DNA from: Flavobacteriales bacterium
GTDB lineage: Bacteria; Bacteroidota; Bacteroidia; Flavobacteriales_F; PHOS-HE28
NCBI GenBank assembly: GCA_016705955.1
Contig: JADJKO010000003.1
Coordinates: 248,001 to 312,000, forward strand
DNA length: 64,000 nt
Direction of reading: 5' to 3'
This document shows, one piece after another, positions 16,095-24,308 of this stretch. The position numbers and the translations under genes are program-made. The notes below the pieces were generated by a model. The model ran no database searches, had not been told where the DNA came from, and saw only the letters and a program-made list of their open reading frames with translations. Each line of letters begins with the position of its first letter. Position 1 is the first letter of the stretch.

Positions 16095-16615
16095 TCGTCA
16101 CCATCATCGCCAACGTGTTCCGCTTCATTGCGCTGATGCTCTTGCAAGTGCTCGTGCTCGATCACCTGGACATCGCCAACGGGTGGATGGTGCCGTACCT
16201 CTACCTGCTCTTCCTGCTGATGCTCCCGTTCGAGCTTCCCGCATGGGCCAGCCTGTTGATCGGTGCCTTCACCGGCCTGGTGATGGATCTCTTCAGCAAT
16301 ACACCCGGCATGCACATGAGCGCATGCGTGATCATGATGTTCGTGCGCCTGCGTTGGCTCAAACTCATCGCGCCCCGTGAAGGTTATGAGTTCGGCATGC
16401 GACCCACAGTGCCGCGCATGGGCCTGGTCTGGTTCGTCACATACGCTGGCGTGCTCATTCTGATCCACCACCTCTGGCTCTTCTTCGTGGAGATCCACCG
16501 CTTCGACAGCTTCTTCTCCACCTTCCTCCGCGCTGTGCTCAGCGCCGTTTTCACGTTGGGTCTGTGCCTGCTGGCGCAGTTCCTCACCTCGCGCGACGAA
16601 CGCGGACGCACATGA
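16091..16615 (+). CDS. mreD: rod-shape-determining protein MreD
   Basis: 174 residues, polytopic: about five or six hydrophobic helices, including VTIIANVFRFIALMLLQVLV, LYLLFLLMLPFELPAW, LLIGAFTGLVMDLFSNTPGM and a C-terminal VLSAVFTLGLCLLAQFL. The FTGLVMDLFSNTPGMH segment is the conserved MreD motif. Inner-membrane partner of MreC in the elongasome. The 4-bp ATGA overlaps with both mreC and the PBP2 gene support a single operon. Confidence 0.92.
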   Translation: MIVTIIANVFRFIALMLLQVLVLDHLDIANGWMVPYLYLLFLLMLPFELPAWASLLIGAFTGLVMDLFSNTPGMHMSACVIMMFVRLRWLKLIAPREGYEFGMRPTVPRMGLVWFVTYAGVLILIHHLWLFFVEIHRFDSFFSTFLRAVLSAVFTLGLCLLAQFLTSRDERGRT

Positions 16616-18465
16616 ACTACGAAGGGCGCAAATACGTCCTCATCGTCGCGGTGTTGTTCATCGCCGTGGTCTTCATCATTCGCCTGTTCTGGATCCAGGT
16701 GGTGGATGACAAGTGGAAGGCAAGCGCGGCGAACATGGCCGAGCGCAAGATCACGGACTACCCTGCGCGTGGCTTCATCCATGATCGCCACGGCGCACTC
16801 ATGGTCGCCAACACGCCGGTGTACGACCTGATGATGGTGCCGCGTGAAGTGAAGGAGTTCGATACTGTGGCACTTGCCGCATTGGTCGATGTGCCGCTCG
16901 CTGAGTTCAAGTCGCGGATCGCGGAAGCACGGCGCTATTCGATCTACAAACCCAGCGTGATCGAGAAGCAGATCCCCGCCGGGCAGTTCTCCGCGATAAG
17001 CGTTCACCTGCACAAATACCCGGGGTTCTTCGGACAGAGCCGAACGCTGCGCACCTATCCACCCCACACCGCCGCACACGTGCTCGGCTACCTGAGCGAA
17101 GTGGACGCGCGCAAGGTGGAGCAGGATCCCTATTACCGCTCGGGCGATGTGATCGGTGTGGGTGGACTGGAACAGTACTACGAACCGCAGTTGCGCGGCA
17201 GTCGCGGTGTGCGCTACGTGCTCGTGGATGTCCACAACAACATCAAGGGCTCCTTCAAGAACGGGATCTACGACACGCTCGCGGTGGAAGGCAAGAACCT
17301 GTACACCGGCATCGACCTGCGCATGCAGCGCTTGGGTGAACAACTGATGCGGAACAAGAAGGGCAGCATCGTGGCGCTGGATCCGCGCACTGGCGAAGTG
17401 CTGTGCATGGTGAGCAGTCCGACCTACGACCCCGAGCTGCTTGTAGGCCGCATCCGCAACACCAACTACGGCATACTGCAACGTGATCCGATCAAGCCGC
17501 TGTTCGATCGCGCCATGCAAGCACAATACCCGCCCGGATCCATTTTCAAAGTGGTGCAAGCGCTCATCGCGTTGGATGAAGGCGTGATCACTGTGAACAC
17601 CGGTTTTCCGTGCAACAAGAACCTGGTGGGTTGCCACAACCATCCCAACGCCAGCACGATCGAACAGGCCATCCAGTACTCCTGCAACCCGTATTTCTAC
17701 CAAGTGTTCAACCGGATCGTGGAGCGCGACCTGGACAAGAAGAGCCGCTTTCGCGATGCCGCGCTCGGTCTTGCGGAATGGGAAACACGCATGCACTCCT
17801 TCGGATTGGGATCGAAACCCGATATGGACCTGCCTTCGGTGAAGGGCGGCAACATCCCCGGGCCAGCGTATTACAACCGGAAATACGGCGAAGCACGCTG
17901 GGCCTTCAGCACGATCTACAGCGCGAGCATCGGTCAAGGTGAAGTGCTCGTGTCGCCGGTCCAGATGGCGAACCTCGCGGCCATCTTCGCAAACAAGGGT
18001 TGGTACATCACGCCGCATGTGGTGCGTGCCGTAGGCGATCCCGACAGCTTGCAGCAACGCTATCTGGACAAGCACATCGTGGATGCCGCGCCGCATTGGT
18101 TCGACAACATCCAGGAAGGTATGCGCCGCGTGGTGAACGAACCCGGCGGCACCGGGAAGAACGCGCGGCTGAAGGACATCACCGTGTGCGGGAAAACGGG
18201 AACGGCGGAGAACCCGCACGGACAGGACCATGCGGTCTTCGTGTGCTTCGCGCCGATGGAGAACCCCAGGATCGCCATGGCGGTATATGTGGAGAACAGC
18301 GGTTTCGGGGGCACATGGGCAGCGCCGATCGCGAGCCTGCTCATGGAGCAATACCTCACCGACACCATCACGCGCCCCGATGTGATGAAGCGCATGCTCG
18401 ATGCCGACCTGATCGAAGCGGAGCAGCACTTCGTGAAGAAGGTCAAAAAGCCCCGCCGCCGATGA
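16612..18465 (+). CDS. mrdA: penicillin-binding protein 2, elongation-specific transpeptidase
   Basis: 617 residues from ATG 16612, which overlaps the mreD stop. One membrane anchor (YVLIVAVLFIAVVFIIRLFW), the PBP dimerisation domain (YPARGFIHDRHGALMVANTP), and the transpeptidase domain with the three catalytic motifs intact: SxxK at Ser310-Lys313 (PGSIFK), SCN at Ser357-Asn359 and KTGTAE at Lys528. It cross-links peptidoglycan during elongation, working with RodA encoded immediately downstream. The C-terminus is basic (VKKVKKPRRR). Confidence 0.95.
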   Translation: MNYEGRKYVLIVAVLFIAVVFIIRLFWIQVVDDKWKASAANMAERKITDYPARGFIHDRHGALMVANTPVYDLMMVPREVKEFDTVALAALVDVPLAEFKSRIAEARRYSIYKPSVIEKQIPAGQFSAISVHLHKYPGFFGQSRTLRTYPPHTAAHVLGYLSEVDARKVEQDPYYRSGDVIGVGGLEQYYEPQLRGSRGVRYVLVDVHNNIKGSFKNGIYDTLAVEGKNLYTGIDLRMQRLGEQLMRNKKGSIVALDPRTGEVLCMVSSPTYDPELLVGRIRNTNYGILQRDPIKPLFDRAMQAQYPPGSIFKVVQALIALDEGVITVNTGFPCNKNLVGCHNHPNASTIEQAIQYSCNPYFYQVFNRIVERDLDKKSRFRDAALGLAEWETRMHSFGLGSKPDMDLPSVKGGNIPGPAYYNRKYGEARWAFSTIYSASIGQGEVLVSPVQMANLAAIFANKGWYITPHVVRAVGDPDSLQQRYLDKHIVDAAPHWFDNIQEGMRRVVNEPGGTGKNARLKDITVCGKTGTAENPHGQDHAVFVCFAPMENPRIAMAVYVENSGFGGTWAAPIASLLMEQYLTDTITRPDVMKRMLDADLIEAEQHFVKKVKKPRRR

Positions 18466-19784
18466 GTGCCCGCGAGAACGTGGCGTCCAACCTGGACCGT
18501 CCGCTGCTGATCATGTACCTGGTCCTGCTCTTCGCGGGCTGGGCCAACATCTACAGCGCGGCCTACGATCCCGACCACGCGAGCATCTTCGACCAGAGCA
18601 AGGAGTACGGCAAGCAAGCGGTGTGGATGGGCATCAGCCTCGTGCTCGGTGCGTGCATCCTGCTGGTGCATGGCGAACTCATCCGCAGCATGGCCTATGG
18701 CATCTATGCCTTCGTGATGGTGCTGCTGATCGCGGTGCTGATCTTCGGCAAGGAGGTGAACGGCGCGCGCGCATGGTTCGGCGTGGGCAGCTTCGGTATC
18801 CAACCGGCGGAGTTCGCCAAATACGCCACCGCGCTCGCCCTCACGCGTTATCTCAGCGGACTGAAGGCACTCGCAGACCTGTCGTCAAGGGTCACAAGCG
18901 CAGCGATCATCCTCGCGCCTGTGGCGTTGATCATGCTACAACCCGATACCGGCACCGCGCTGGTCAGTGGCGCCTTCATCCTCGTGCTGTACCGCGAAGG
19001 ACTTTCCGGCAACGTGCTGTTGCTCGCCATCCTCGCGGCCTTCCTCTCCATCCTCTCGCTTATCCTCAAGGACAGCGCGTTCGGACTGCCTTTCTCCGAA
19101 AAGGAGATCCCTGGTCCGTACTTCCTGTTGGGCCTCATTGTTTTCTTCTCCATCCTCGCGTGGCTGGTGGTGCGCAACCTCGTGCTGAAGCGTATGCGCA
19201 AGCGGATGTACGGCTACATCATCATGGGCGTGGTGAGTTCCGCGGTCTTCATCGGTAGCGTGGATTATGCCTTCGCACATGTGTTGGAGAAGCACCAGAG
19301 CGACCGCATCCTGGTGATGCTCGGGCAACTGGAGGACCCGCAAGGACTAGGCTATAACGTGAAGCAGAGCCAGACGGCCATCGGCTCCGGCGGCTTCGCG
19401 GGCAAGGGCTACCTGGAAGGCACGCTCACCAAGTTCAAGTACGTGCCCATGCAGAGCACCGATTTCATCTTCTGCACCGTGGGCGAGGAGTGGGGCTTCC
19501 TCGGCACCGCCTTCGTCGTCCTCCTCTTCACCGTGCTCATCCTGCGCATCATCCAGATCAGCGACCGACAGCGATCGAAGTTCACGCGCATCTACGCGTA
19601 TTGCGTGGCCAGCATTTTCTTCCTGCACCTCATGATCAACGTGGGCATGACCATCGGCCTCGCGCCGGTGATCGGCATTCCCCTTCCCTTCTTCAGCTAC
19701 GGTGGCAGCAGCATGATCGGGTTCACGTTGTTGCTCGGGACGCTGATCCGGTTGGATGCGGAGAGGTTGAGCCAGTTGAGGTAG
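18462..19784 (+). CDS. rodA: SEDS peptidoglycan glycosyltransferase RodA
   Basis: 440 residues; start ATG 18462 overlaps the PBP2 stop (ATGA). About ten membrane helices with SEDS signatures: FGIQPAEFAKYATALALTRY, LIMLQPDTGTALV with the catalytic-region Asp, QSQTAIGSGGFAGKGYLEG, STDFIFCTVGEEWGFLG and the final PVIGIPLPFFSYGGSSM. RodA polymerises lipid II into glycan strands together with PBP2. Slightly longer than E. coli RodA because of an extended loop near residues 190-240. Last gene of the operon, followed by a strong hairpin. Confidence 0.95.
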   Translation: MSARENVASNLDRPLLIMYLVLLFAGWANIYSAAYDPDHASIFDQSKEYGKQAVWMGISLVLGACILLVHGELIRSMAYGIYAFVMVLLIAVLIFGKEVNGARAWFGVGSFGIQPAEFAKYATALALTRYLSGLKALADLSSRVTSAAIILAPVALIMLQPDTGTALVSGAFILVLYREGLSGNVLLLAILAAFLSILSLILKDSAFGLPFSEKEIPGPYFLLGLIVFFSILAWLVVRNLVLKRMRKRMYGYIIMGVVSSAVFIGSVDYAFAHVLEKHQSDRILVMLGQLEDPQGLGYNVKQSQTAIGSGGFAGKGYLEGTLTKFKYVPMQSTDFIFCTVGEEWGFLGTAFVVLLFTVLILRIIQISDRQRSKFTRIYAYCVASIFFLHLMINVGMTIGLAPVIGIPLPFFSYGGSSMIGFTLLLGTLIRLDAERLSQLR

Positions 19785-19788
19785 AACC

Positions 19789-19824
19789 AACAAGCCCCTA
19801 TGGTCTTCACCATCGGGGCTTGTT
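19789..19824. terminator. bidirectional terminator between rodA and the PpiD-like gene
   Basis: A 16-nt arm AACAAGCCCCTATGGT, loop CTTC, and return arm ACCATCGGGGCTTGTT, with a single mismatch. It sits between two convergent genes, 5 bp after the rodA stop and 22 bp from the end of the minus-strand gene, so it can serve both. Confidence 0.85.
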
Positions 19825-19846
19825 CGATCCGTGCGGATCCGAGGTC

Positions 19847-21919
19847 CTAGTAGAACATGTAGCGGTGATCCACCACACCACTGGCTTCCTTCAGCGCGTT
19901 GAAGACACCGTTCTCGGCGCGGCTCTGCACACGGCTCAGTAGGCTGCTGCGGTCGCCGCTGATGTCGCCATCGGCAGGTGCGTCGGTCTTGGTGGTCATG
20001 CTCACCACGTACATCGCTTGGTCGCCTTTCAGCGGGACGCTGGTCTGTCCGTTCTGCAGCGCGAAGATCTGTCCCACCACTTCATACTCGCTGGTGCCGC
20101 CGGGGATGTTGAACGCGTTGTAAAGCATGTCCGTGGCGGTCTGTACGCTCACATTCATCTCGGTGGCCAAGGCGTTCAGGTCGGTCTTGCCCTGCATCTT
20201 GGCAGTGAAAGCCTCGGCCTTCTTCTGCTTCACCACTTCCTTGGTGAAAGGCTCGCGCACATCCTCGATGTCCGGCGCGCCTTCGGCCTTCACGGCGTTC
20301 AGCACGCTCACCACGTAGTTCTCACCGGCGTCCTTCGGGTCGCTCACCTTGCCGACCTCAGCACGGTTCACCCAACTGATCACGGAGGCGGGTTGCTGTA
20401 GGCCCTGCACGAACTTGGAGTCCACGCTGAAGTCCTTCACTTCGGTCATTTGCAGGCCGAGTGAATCGGCAGCGGCCTTCATGGCATCACGGTTCTTGTA
20501 GCGCAGCGAGAAATCGTTGGCGCGCTTGTACACTTCCTTGAAGGTGGCGGGTGAAGGCTTCACCGGCCGGTCCACGGTGATCACGCGACGCTCCGAGCGG
20601 TTGCGTTGGCCGAGCACTTCCACGATGTGGAAACCGAAATCGGTCTTGCAGATGGTGATGGCACCCACCTTCTGGTCGAAGCTGGCCGCCGTGAACTCGG
20701 GGACCATCTGCTTCTTGTCGAACCACTCGTACACACCACCGTTGCTCACGCTGCCGGGGTCGTCGCTGAACTTGGTGACCATGTCCGCGAACTTGCTGCG
20801 GTCCTTCTTCACCACGGCGAGCAGGCTGTCGGCGCGGGGTTTCACTTGGGCCTCATCGCGGCCCTTCTGGGTGCTCAGGAGGATGTGGCGCACGCGGGCC
20901 TCGGGGATGTCCGCGAGTTCCTTCACCTTCACAAGTTTCACCTGTTCGCCTTCTGTGAAGGGTCCGATCACGGTACCCACGGAAGCGTGGATGATCAGCG
21001 AATCGTTCATCGCATCGGCCGTGCCTTCGGTGTAGGGCACCTTGCTGTAGGTGCGCGAAGCGGCGTTCGCCACCACGAAGGTGGAATCATCGGCCGCTGT
21101 TTCGAAGGGTTCCTTCAAGCCGCCGACCTCCTTCATGATCGCTTCACGATCGGGACCGGTGGCCACTACGGGGAAGAGGACGTATTCGAAGGTGCGCGAT
21201 GCCTTCTGCTTGTACTTGGGGTCGTTCTTGTGCTGGTCGTAGTAGCGCCGCAGGTCCTGATCGCTCACCGCGTACAGGCTGTCCGGCTCAGCGTCGTACC
21301 GCTTGGCCACGAAGTTGAATGTGGCGCGGGTGTTCTTCCCGTTGAACTCATCACGCGCCTGAGCGCTGTTCACGAAGAGGCTCTTCTTCACCAGGATGGA
21401 ATACTTCGCATACAAGCGGTTCTCCTGGATACGACGGCTCTGGATCTCGTGGTAGACCGGCGCGTTCAATTGCACACGATCGAAGTACCCACGCAATTTC
21501 TCGCGGTCCACTTGCCCATCGGGTCCTTGGAACTGGCCCTTGAACTCGGGCAGGATATTGTCGCCGAAGCGGATGTCGTCGTACTCGGGCTTGGTGATGG
21601 TGAAGCCGGCGTCCTGCACCTGGTTCATCATCACGCGCGATTTCACCATCTCGTTCCACACCGTGTTGCGGACCTGCTCGGTCAGCTGTGGACTGGCGGG
21701 TTGGTTGAAATCGTTGCGGTAACTCTCCACCTCGTCGGAAACGCGGCGCTCATACTCGGCCACGCTGATCTCCTCACCGCCGGCCTCGCCGAGCACTTGG
21801 TCCTGCCTGCCCTTACCGCGGCCCGAAAGGAGCTCTCCAAGGATGAAGAGCAACAACGCTCCACCGATAATACCGACCAGGAGCCCACTGCGCTCACGGA
21901 TCTTGCCGATAACTGCCAT
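19847..21919 (-). CDS. PpiD-like membrane-anchored peptidyl-prolyl isomerase/chaperone
   Basis: 690 residues. A single N-terminal membrane helix (LLVGIIGGALLLFILGELL, residues about 13-31), a SurA/PpiD-type N-domain (ISVAEYERRVSDEVESYRND; VWNEMVKSRVMMNQVQDAG), and a parvulin PPIase domain at about 340-435 (RVRHILLSTQKGRDEAQ; FADMVTKFSDDPGSVSNGG; VYEWFDKKQMVPEF; TDFGFHIVEVLG). The long C-terminal part is again SurA_N-like. It faces the periplasm and is expected to help outer-membrane and secreted proteins fold. Convergent with rodA across a shared terminator. A TATATTCG box lies 21 nt upstream of the start. Confidence 0.88.
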   Translation of the reverse strand: MAVIGKIRERSGLLVGIIGGALLLFILGELLSGRGKGRQDQVLGEAGGEEISVAEYERRVSDEVESYRNDFNQPASPQLTEQVRNTVWNEMVKSRVMMNQVQDAGFTITKPEYDDIRFGDNILPEFKGQFQGPDGQVDREKLRGYFDRVQLNAPVYHEIQSRRIQENRLYAKYSILVKKSLFVNSAQARDEFNGKNTRATFNFVAKRYDAEPDSLYAVSDQDLRRYYDQHKNDPKYKQKASRTFEYVLFPVVATGPDREAIMKEVGGLKEPFETAADDSTFVVANAASRTYSKVPYTEGTADAMNDSLIIHASVGTVIGPFTEGEQVKLVKVKELADIPEARVRHILLSTQKGRDEAQVKPRADSLLAVVKKDRSKFADMVTKFSDDPGSVSNGGVYEWFDKKQMVPEFTAASFDQKVGAITICKTDFGFHIVEVLGQRNRSERRVITVDRPVKPSPATFKEVYKRANDFSLRYKNRDAMKAAADSLGLQMTEVKDFSVDSKFVQGLQQPASVISWVNRAEVGKVSDPKDAGENYVVSVLNAVKAEGAPDIEDVREPFTKEVVKQKKAEAFTAKMQGKTDLNALATEMNVSVQTATDMLYNAFNIPGGTSEYEVVGQIFALQNGQTSVPLKGDQAMYVVSMTTKTDAPADGDISGDRSSLLSRVQSRAENGVFNALKEASGVVDHRYMFY

Positions 21920-21940
21920 AGCCTTCTTGAATTGGGGCTG

Positions 21941-21948
21941 CGAATATA
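21941..21948 (-). promoter_or_regulatory. -7 promoter box of the PpiD-like gene
   Basis: TATATTCG on the minus strand, 21 nt before ATG 21919; predicts a short leader of roughly 15 nt. Confidence 0.45.
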
Positions 21949-22014
21949 GGATGCCCGTTCCTACGAGGAAGAGCGGAAATAACGGGGTTCATGCGGGAGG
22001 GGCCTAGGAACCCA

Positions 22015-22124
22015 TTTTCACGCGGAGGCGTGGGGAATGCGGAGGTTACGGTAGTTGAATGGCATTGGAGGTGTCCGGCAGGGCCGCATTTCAATTCCGC
22101 GTTCCCCGCGCCTCCGCGTGAGAA
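22015..22124. repeat. long inverted repeat built of CGCGGAGGCG-type units
   Basis: Arm 22018-22043 (begins TCACGCGGAGGCGTGGGGAA) and arm 22096-22121 (begins TCCGCGTTCCCCGCGCCTCC) are reverse complements over 26 nt with two mismatches, and pairing continues for 3 nt outward with one more mismatch. The 52-nt loop has no coding look. It fills most of the 234-bp gap between the PpiD-like and GldE-like genes. It could be an RNA hairpin, a mobile repeat or a processing site. Confidence 0.65.
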
Positions 22125-22153
22125 CTCTTCTTTTCGACTCCCCCAACAGTCCT

Positions 22154-23446
22154 TTACCCTAAGAACCCCTTCGGCGGGTCGATCACATGCAGCCGTACCA
22201 GATCGATGCGGCCGTGGACCGTTTGGGCGATGGTGAGGCGGAAAGGTGGTAGTTCGAGCACCTCCTCTTGCTCCGGAAGACCGCCCGTAGCATGCATGAT
22301 ATAGCCCGCCAGCGTGTCGTATTCCTCGTTCTCAGGAATGTCCAAACCGTGAACCTCGCGCAAGCGGGATACCTCCACCCGACCGCTCAACAGGAATTCG
22401 TCCGGAGCGAGCTTTTCCTCAATATCCTCCGGGGTATCATGTTCGTCCTCGATATCGCCGACGATGGTCTCCACCACGTCCTCCATGGTCAGCACCCCGG
22501 CCGTACCGCCGAATTCATCCACCACCACGGCCAGGTGGGTGCGCTGCTTGATGAAGAGTTGGAGCACTTCGTCCGCCGGCATGGTGCCGGGGATGAAATT
22601 CACCGGACGCAGGACCGAGCGGATGGTGCGCGGGTGGCGGAAGAGTTCGTACCCATGCACATAGCCGATCATGTTGTCGACGCTATCCTTGTACACCAGC
22701 AATTTGCTCAGGCCGGTATCCGTGAAGCGGCGATGCAGGACCTCCATGGGTTCCTCCACATCCAGGGCCTCGATGCGCGCGCGCGGCACCATGAGATCGC
22801 GCACCTTGATGCTGCTCAATTCGAGCGTATTGCGGAAGTACTCCACTTCGGCATCCAGGGTGTTCTCCTTGGTCTCGCCCGCGCTGAGTTCACGCAGGAA
22901 TTCATCCAGGTCGATGCGCCCGAACGCGAGTTGGCCGGGCTTGGAGCGCACACCGATCAGGCGCAACGCCACCTCACTGATCCCGGTCATGATCATCATG
23001 GGCAACCACAGCACGAAGTAGAGCACCTGTAACGGCAAAGCGAACGCGCTGAGCATGCGGTTCGGGTCGAGGCGGAAGAGTGCTTTGGGCAGGAATTCGG
23101 CCAGTACCAGGATGATGAGGGTGCTGATGATCGTCTGACCCACCAATGCGAAGGCGTGTCCGAGTCCCATGCGCAGGAGCCAGGGTTCCATCACACGCGC
23201 CATGACCACACCATAGACCACCAATGCGATGTTGTTCCCCACGAGCAGTGCACCGATGACCCGAGCGGGACGGCGTTGCATGGCGGCAATGAGACGCGCC
23301 CAGATGGCACCACGGTTCCGTTCCAGCTCGATGTACAGCTTGTTGCTGGACACGAAGGCGATCTCCAGCCCCGAGCAAAGCGCGGAGACCAGCATGGCCA
23401 GGATGATCAGCAGAAGGTCAGCGGGGGTCAACAAGGGAAAGGGCAA
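22154..23446 (-). CDS. CNNM/CorC-family membrane protein with CBS pair (GldE-like)
   Basis: 430 residues from a TTG start at 23446; TTG is supported by a TATCTTCG promoter box ending 4 nt upstream and by the absence of a better ATG. N-terminal CNNM domain with three or four helices (LLLIILAMLVSALCSGLEIAF; IGALLVGNNIALVVYGVV; TIISTLIILVLAEFLPKALF), then two CBS domains (VRDLMVPRARIEALD; FIPGTMPADEVLQLFIKQ; FGGTAGVLTMEDVVETIVGD) and a C-terminal CorC_HlyC domain. Bacteroidota GldE proteins have this plan and support gliding or T9SS assembly in Flavobacterium; generic members are divalent-cation transport proteins. The exact role cannot be fixed from sequence. Starts a same-strand series ending at coaX upstream. 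Confidence 0.85.
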   Translation of the reverse strand: MPFPLLTPADLLLIILAMLVSALCSGLEIAFVSSNKLYIELERNRGAIWARLIAAMQRRPARVIGALLVGNNIALVVYGVVMARVMEPWLLRMGLGHAFALVGQTIISTLIILVLAEFLPKALFRLDPNRMLSAFALPLQVLYFVLWLPMMIMTGISEVALRLIGVRSKPGQLAFGRIDLDEFLRELSAGETKENTLDAEVEYFRNTLELSSIKVRDLMVPRARIEALDVEEPMEVLHRRFTDTGLSKLLVYKDSVDNMIGYVHGYELFRHPRTIRSVLRPVNFIPGTMPADEVLQLFIKQRTHLAVVVDEFGGTAGVLTMEDVVETIVGDIEDEHDTPEDIEEKLAPDEFLLSGRVEVSRLREVHGLDIPENEEYDTLAGYIMHATGGLPEQEEVLELPPFRLTIAQTVHGRIDLVRLHVIDPPKGFLG

Positions 23447-23450
23447 TGGG

Positions 23451-23458
23451 CGAAGATA
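23451..23458 (-). promoter_or_regulatory. -7 promoter box of the GldE-like gene
   Basis: TATCTTCG on the minus strand, 4 nt (CCCA) before the TTG start codon at 23446. The tight spacing both predicts a leaderless message and argues for TTG as the true start. Confidence 0.55.
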
Positions 23459-23478
23459 ACCGGCACTACAAGGCCGGG

Positions 23479-23700
23479 TCAGGCCTTACCGCGCTGGCGG
23501 TCCTCCATGGCCTCCAACTTGCGCCGGGTGATGCGGCGGAAGAAGAACATGGCTCCAGCGATGCCCGGCAGGAAGAGCCATTGGCCACCGATCTCCCAGC
23601 CATCGGTGAAGATCACCCAGAGCGCGGCCACCAGCGTGCCGATGGTCACGGCCAGCCAGAAGTGCTCCATGAAGCGGCTGAGTCGTCGCAGTGTTCCCAT
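23479..23700 (-). CDS. small membrane protein of unknown function
   Basis: 73 residues with two hydrophobic helices (FWLAVTIGTLVAALWVIF and WLFLPGIAGAMFFF) and a basic tail (RRITRRKLEAMEDRQRGK). It starts 3 bp after the stop of lptC on the same strand, so it is very probably co-transcribed with it. The composition (short, two-helix, basic C-terminus facing the cytoplasm) fits a small inner-membrane accessory protein. No family recognised. Confidence 0.7.
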   Translation of the reverse strand: MGTLRRLSRFMEHFWLAVTIGTLVAALWVIFTDGWEIGGQWLFLPGIAGAMFFFRRITRRKLEAMEDRQRGKA

Positions 23701-23703
23701 CGG

Positions 23704-24279
23704 TCAAGGTTCTTGGTCGGCCAAGGTATCGCCCTGTAGGTGAAGCACCCCGGTCACCCGGCGGATCACGTAGCTGCTGAAATCCTCGGCGGCATCCAGG
23801 CCTTGTCCGTGGATCACATCATCTCCGCGTTGCACGCGCACGGCCTTGTCCGTGCGTACCCGAGCGCTGTCCTGCTCCCATGTGAGTTGTTCGGTCTCCA
23901 ACCGTTCTCCCTTCGTGTTGATGAAGACCACCTGATCATATACCTCCATGCGCTTGCTGCCGGGCCAGATGGTGCCGCGCCGCGCCGTGAGCAAGCTGCC
24001 CGGCCTACCGTCGGTGGTGTAGAACTGGAGTTCCAGCCCTTCGGTGATCTCGGTACGTTCGGGTTTGGTCTTCCATTCCGCAATGCGTCCAGCACGCAGC
24101 CTGTCGCGCACGATGCCCGAGTCCGAATAGAGGTATTCGGCTCCTGTGGTCACGCGGTCGGGGACCAGTTCCGGGAGTTCCACAGCTGCCACCTTGTCCA
24201 AGTCGTTCTTGCACGACGCTAGAAGCACGAGTAGAAGTAGGACCAGTCCGAAGCGTGTCATCTCCCACCTGCGATTCAT
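23704..24279 (-). CDS. lptC: LPS export protein LptC (lipoprotein form)
   Basis: 191 residues from ATG 24279; an upstream in-frame ATG at 24336 would overlap the preceding gene by 28 bp. N-terminal FGLVLLLLVLLASCKND is a lipobox-type signal (LASC), as usual for Bacteroidota LptC. The remainder is the OstA/LptC beta-jellyroll: LYSDSGIVRDRLRAGRIAEW, LQFYTTDGRPGSLLTARRG, VYDQVVFINTKGERLETEQL and a C-terminal GLDAAEDFSSYVIRRVTGVL. LptC links the LptBFG transporter to the periplasmic bridge that carries LPS to the outer membrane. Downstream of an outer-membrane protein gene and upstream of a small membrane protein in one run. Confidence 0.85.
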   Translation of the reverse strand: MNRRWEMTRFGLVLLLLVLLASCKNDLDKVAAVELPELVPDRVTTGAEYLYSDSGIVRDRLRAGRIAEWKTKPERTEITEGLELQFYTTDGRPGSLLTARRGTIWPGSKRMEVYDQVVFINTKGERLETEQLTWEQDSARVRTDKAVRVQRGDDVIHGQGLDAAEDFSSYVIRRVTGVLHLQGDTLADQEP

Positions 24280-24308
24280 CGAGGATCCCTTCCGCACAGG
24301 AAGGTCCT

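Noticed and set aside
16384..18429. 681-codon open frame antisense to PBP2
   Set aside because: Shadow of the high-GC PBP2 gene: no signal peptide or motif, His/Arg-rich composition typical of antisense frames; the plus strand carries all three transpeptidase motifs.
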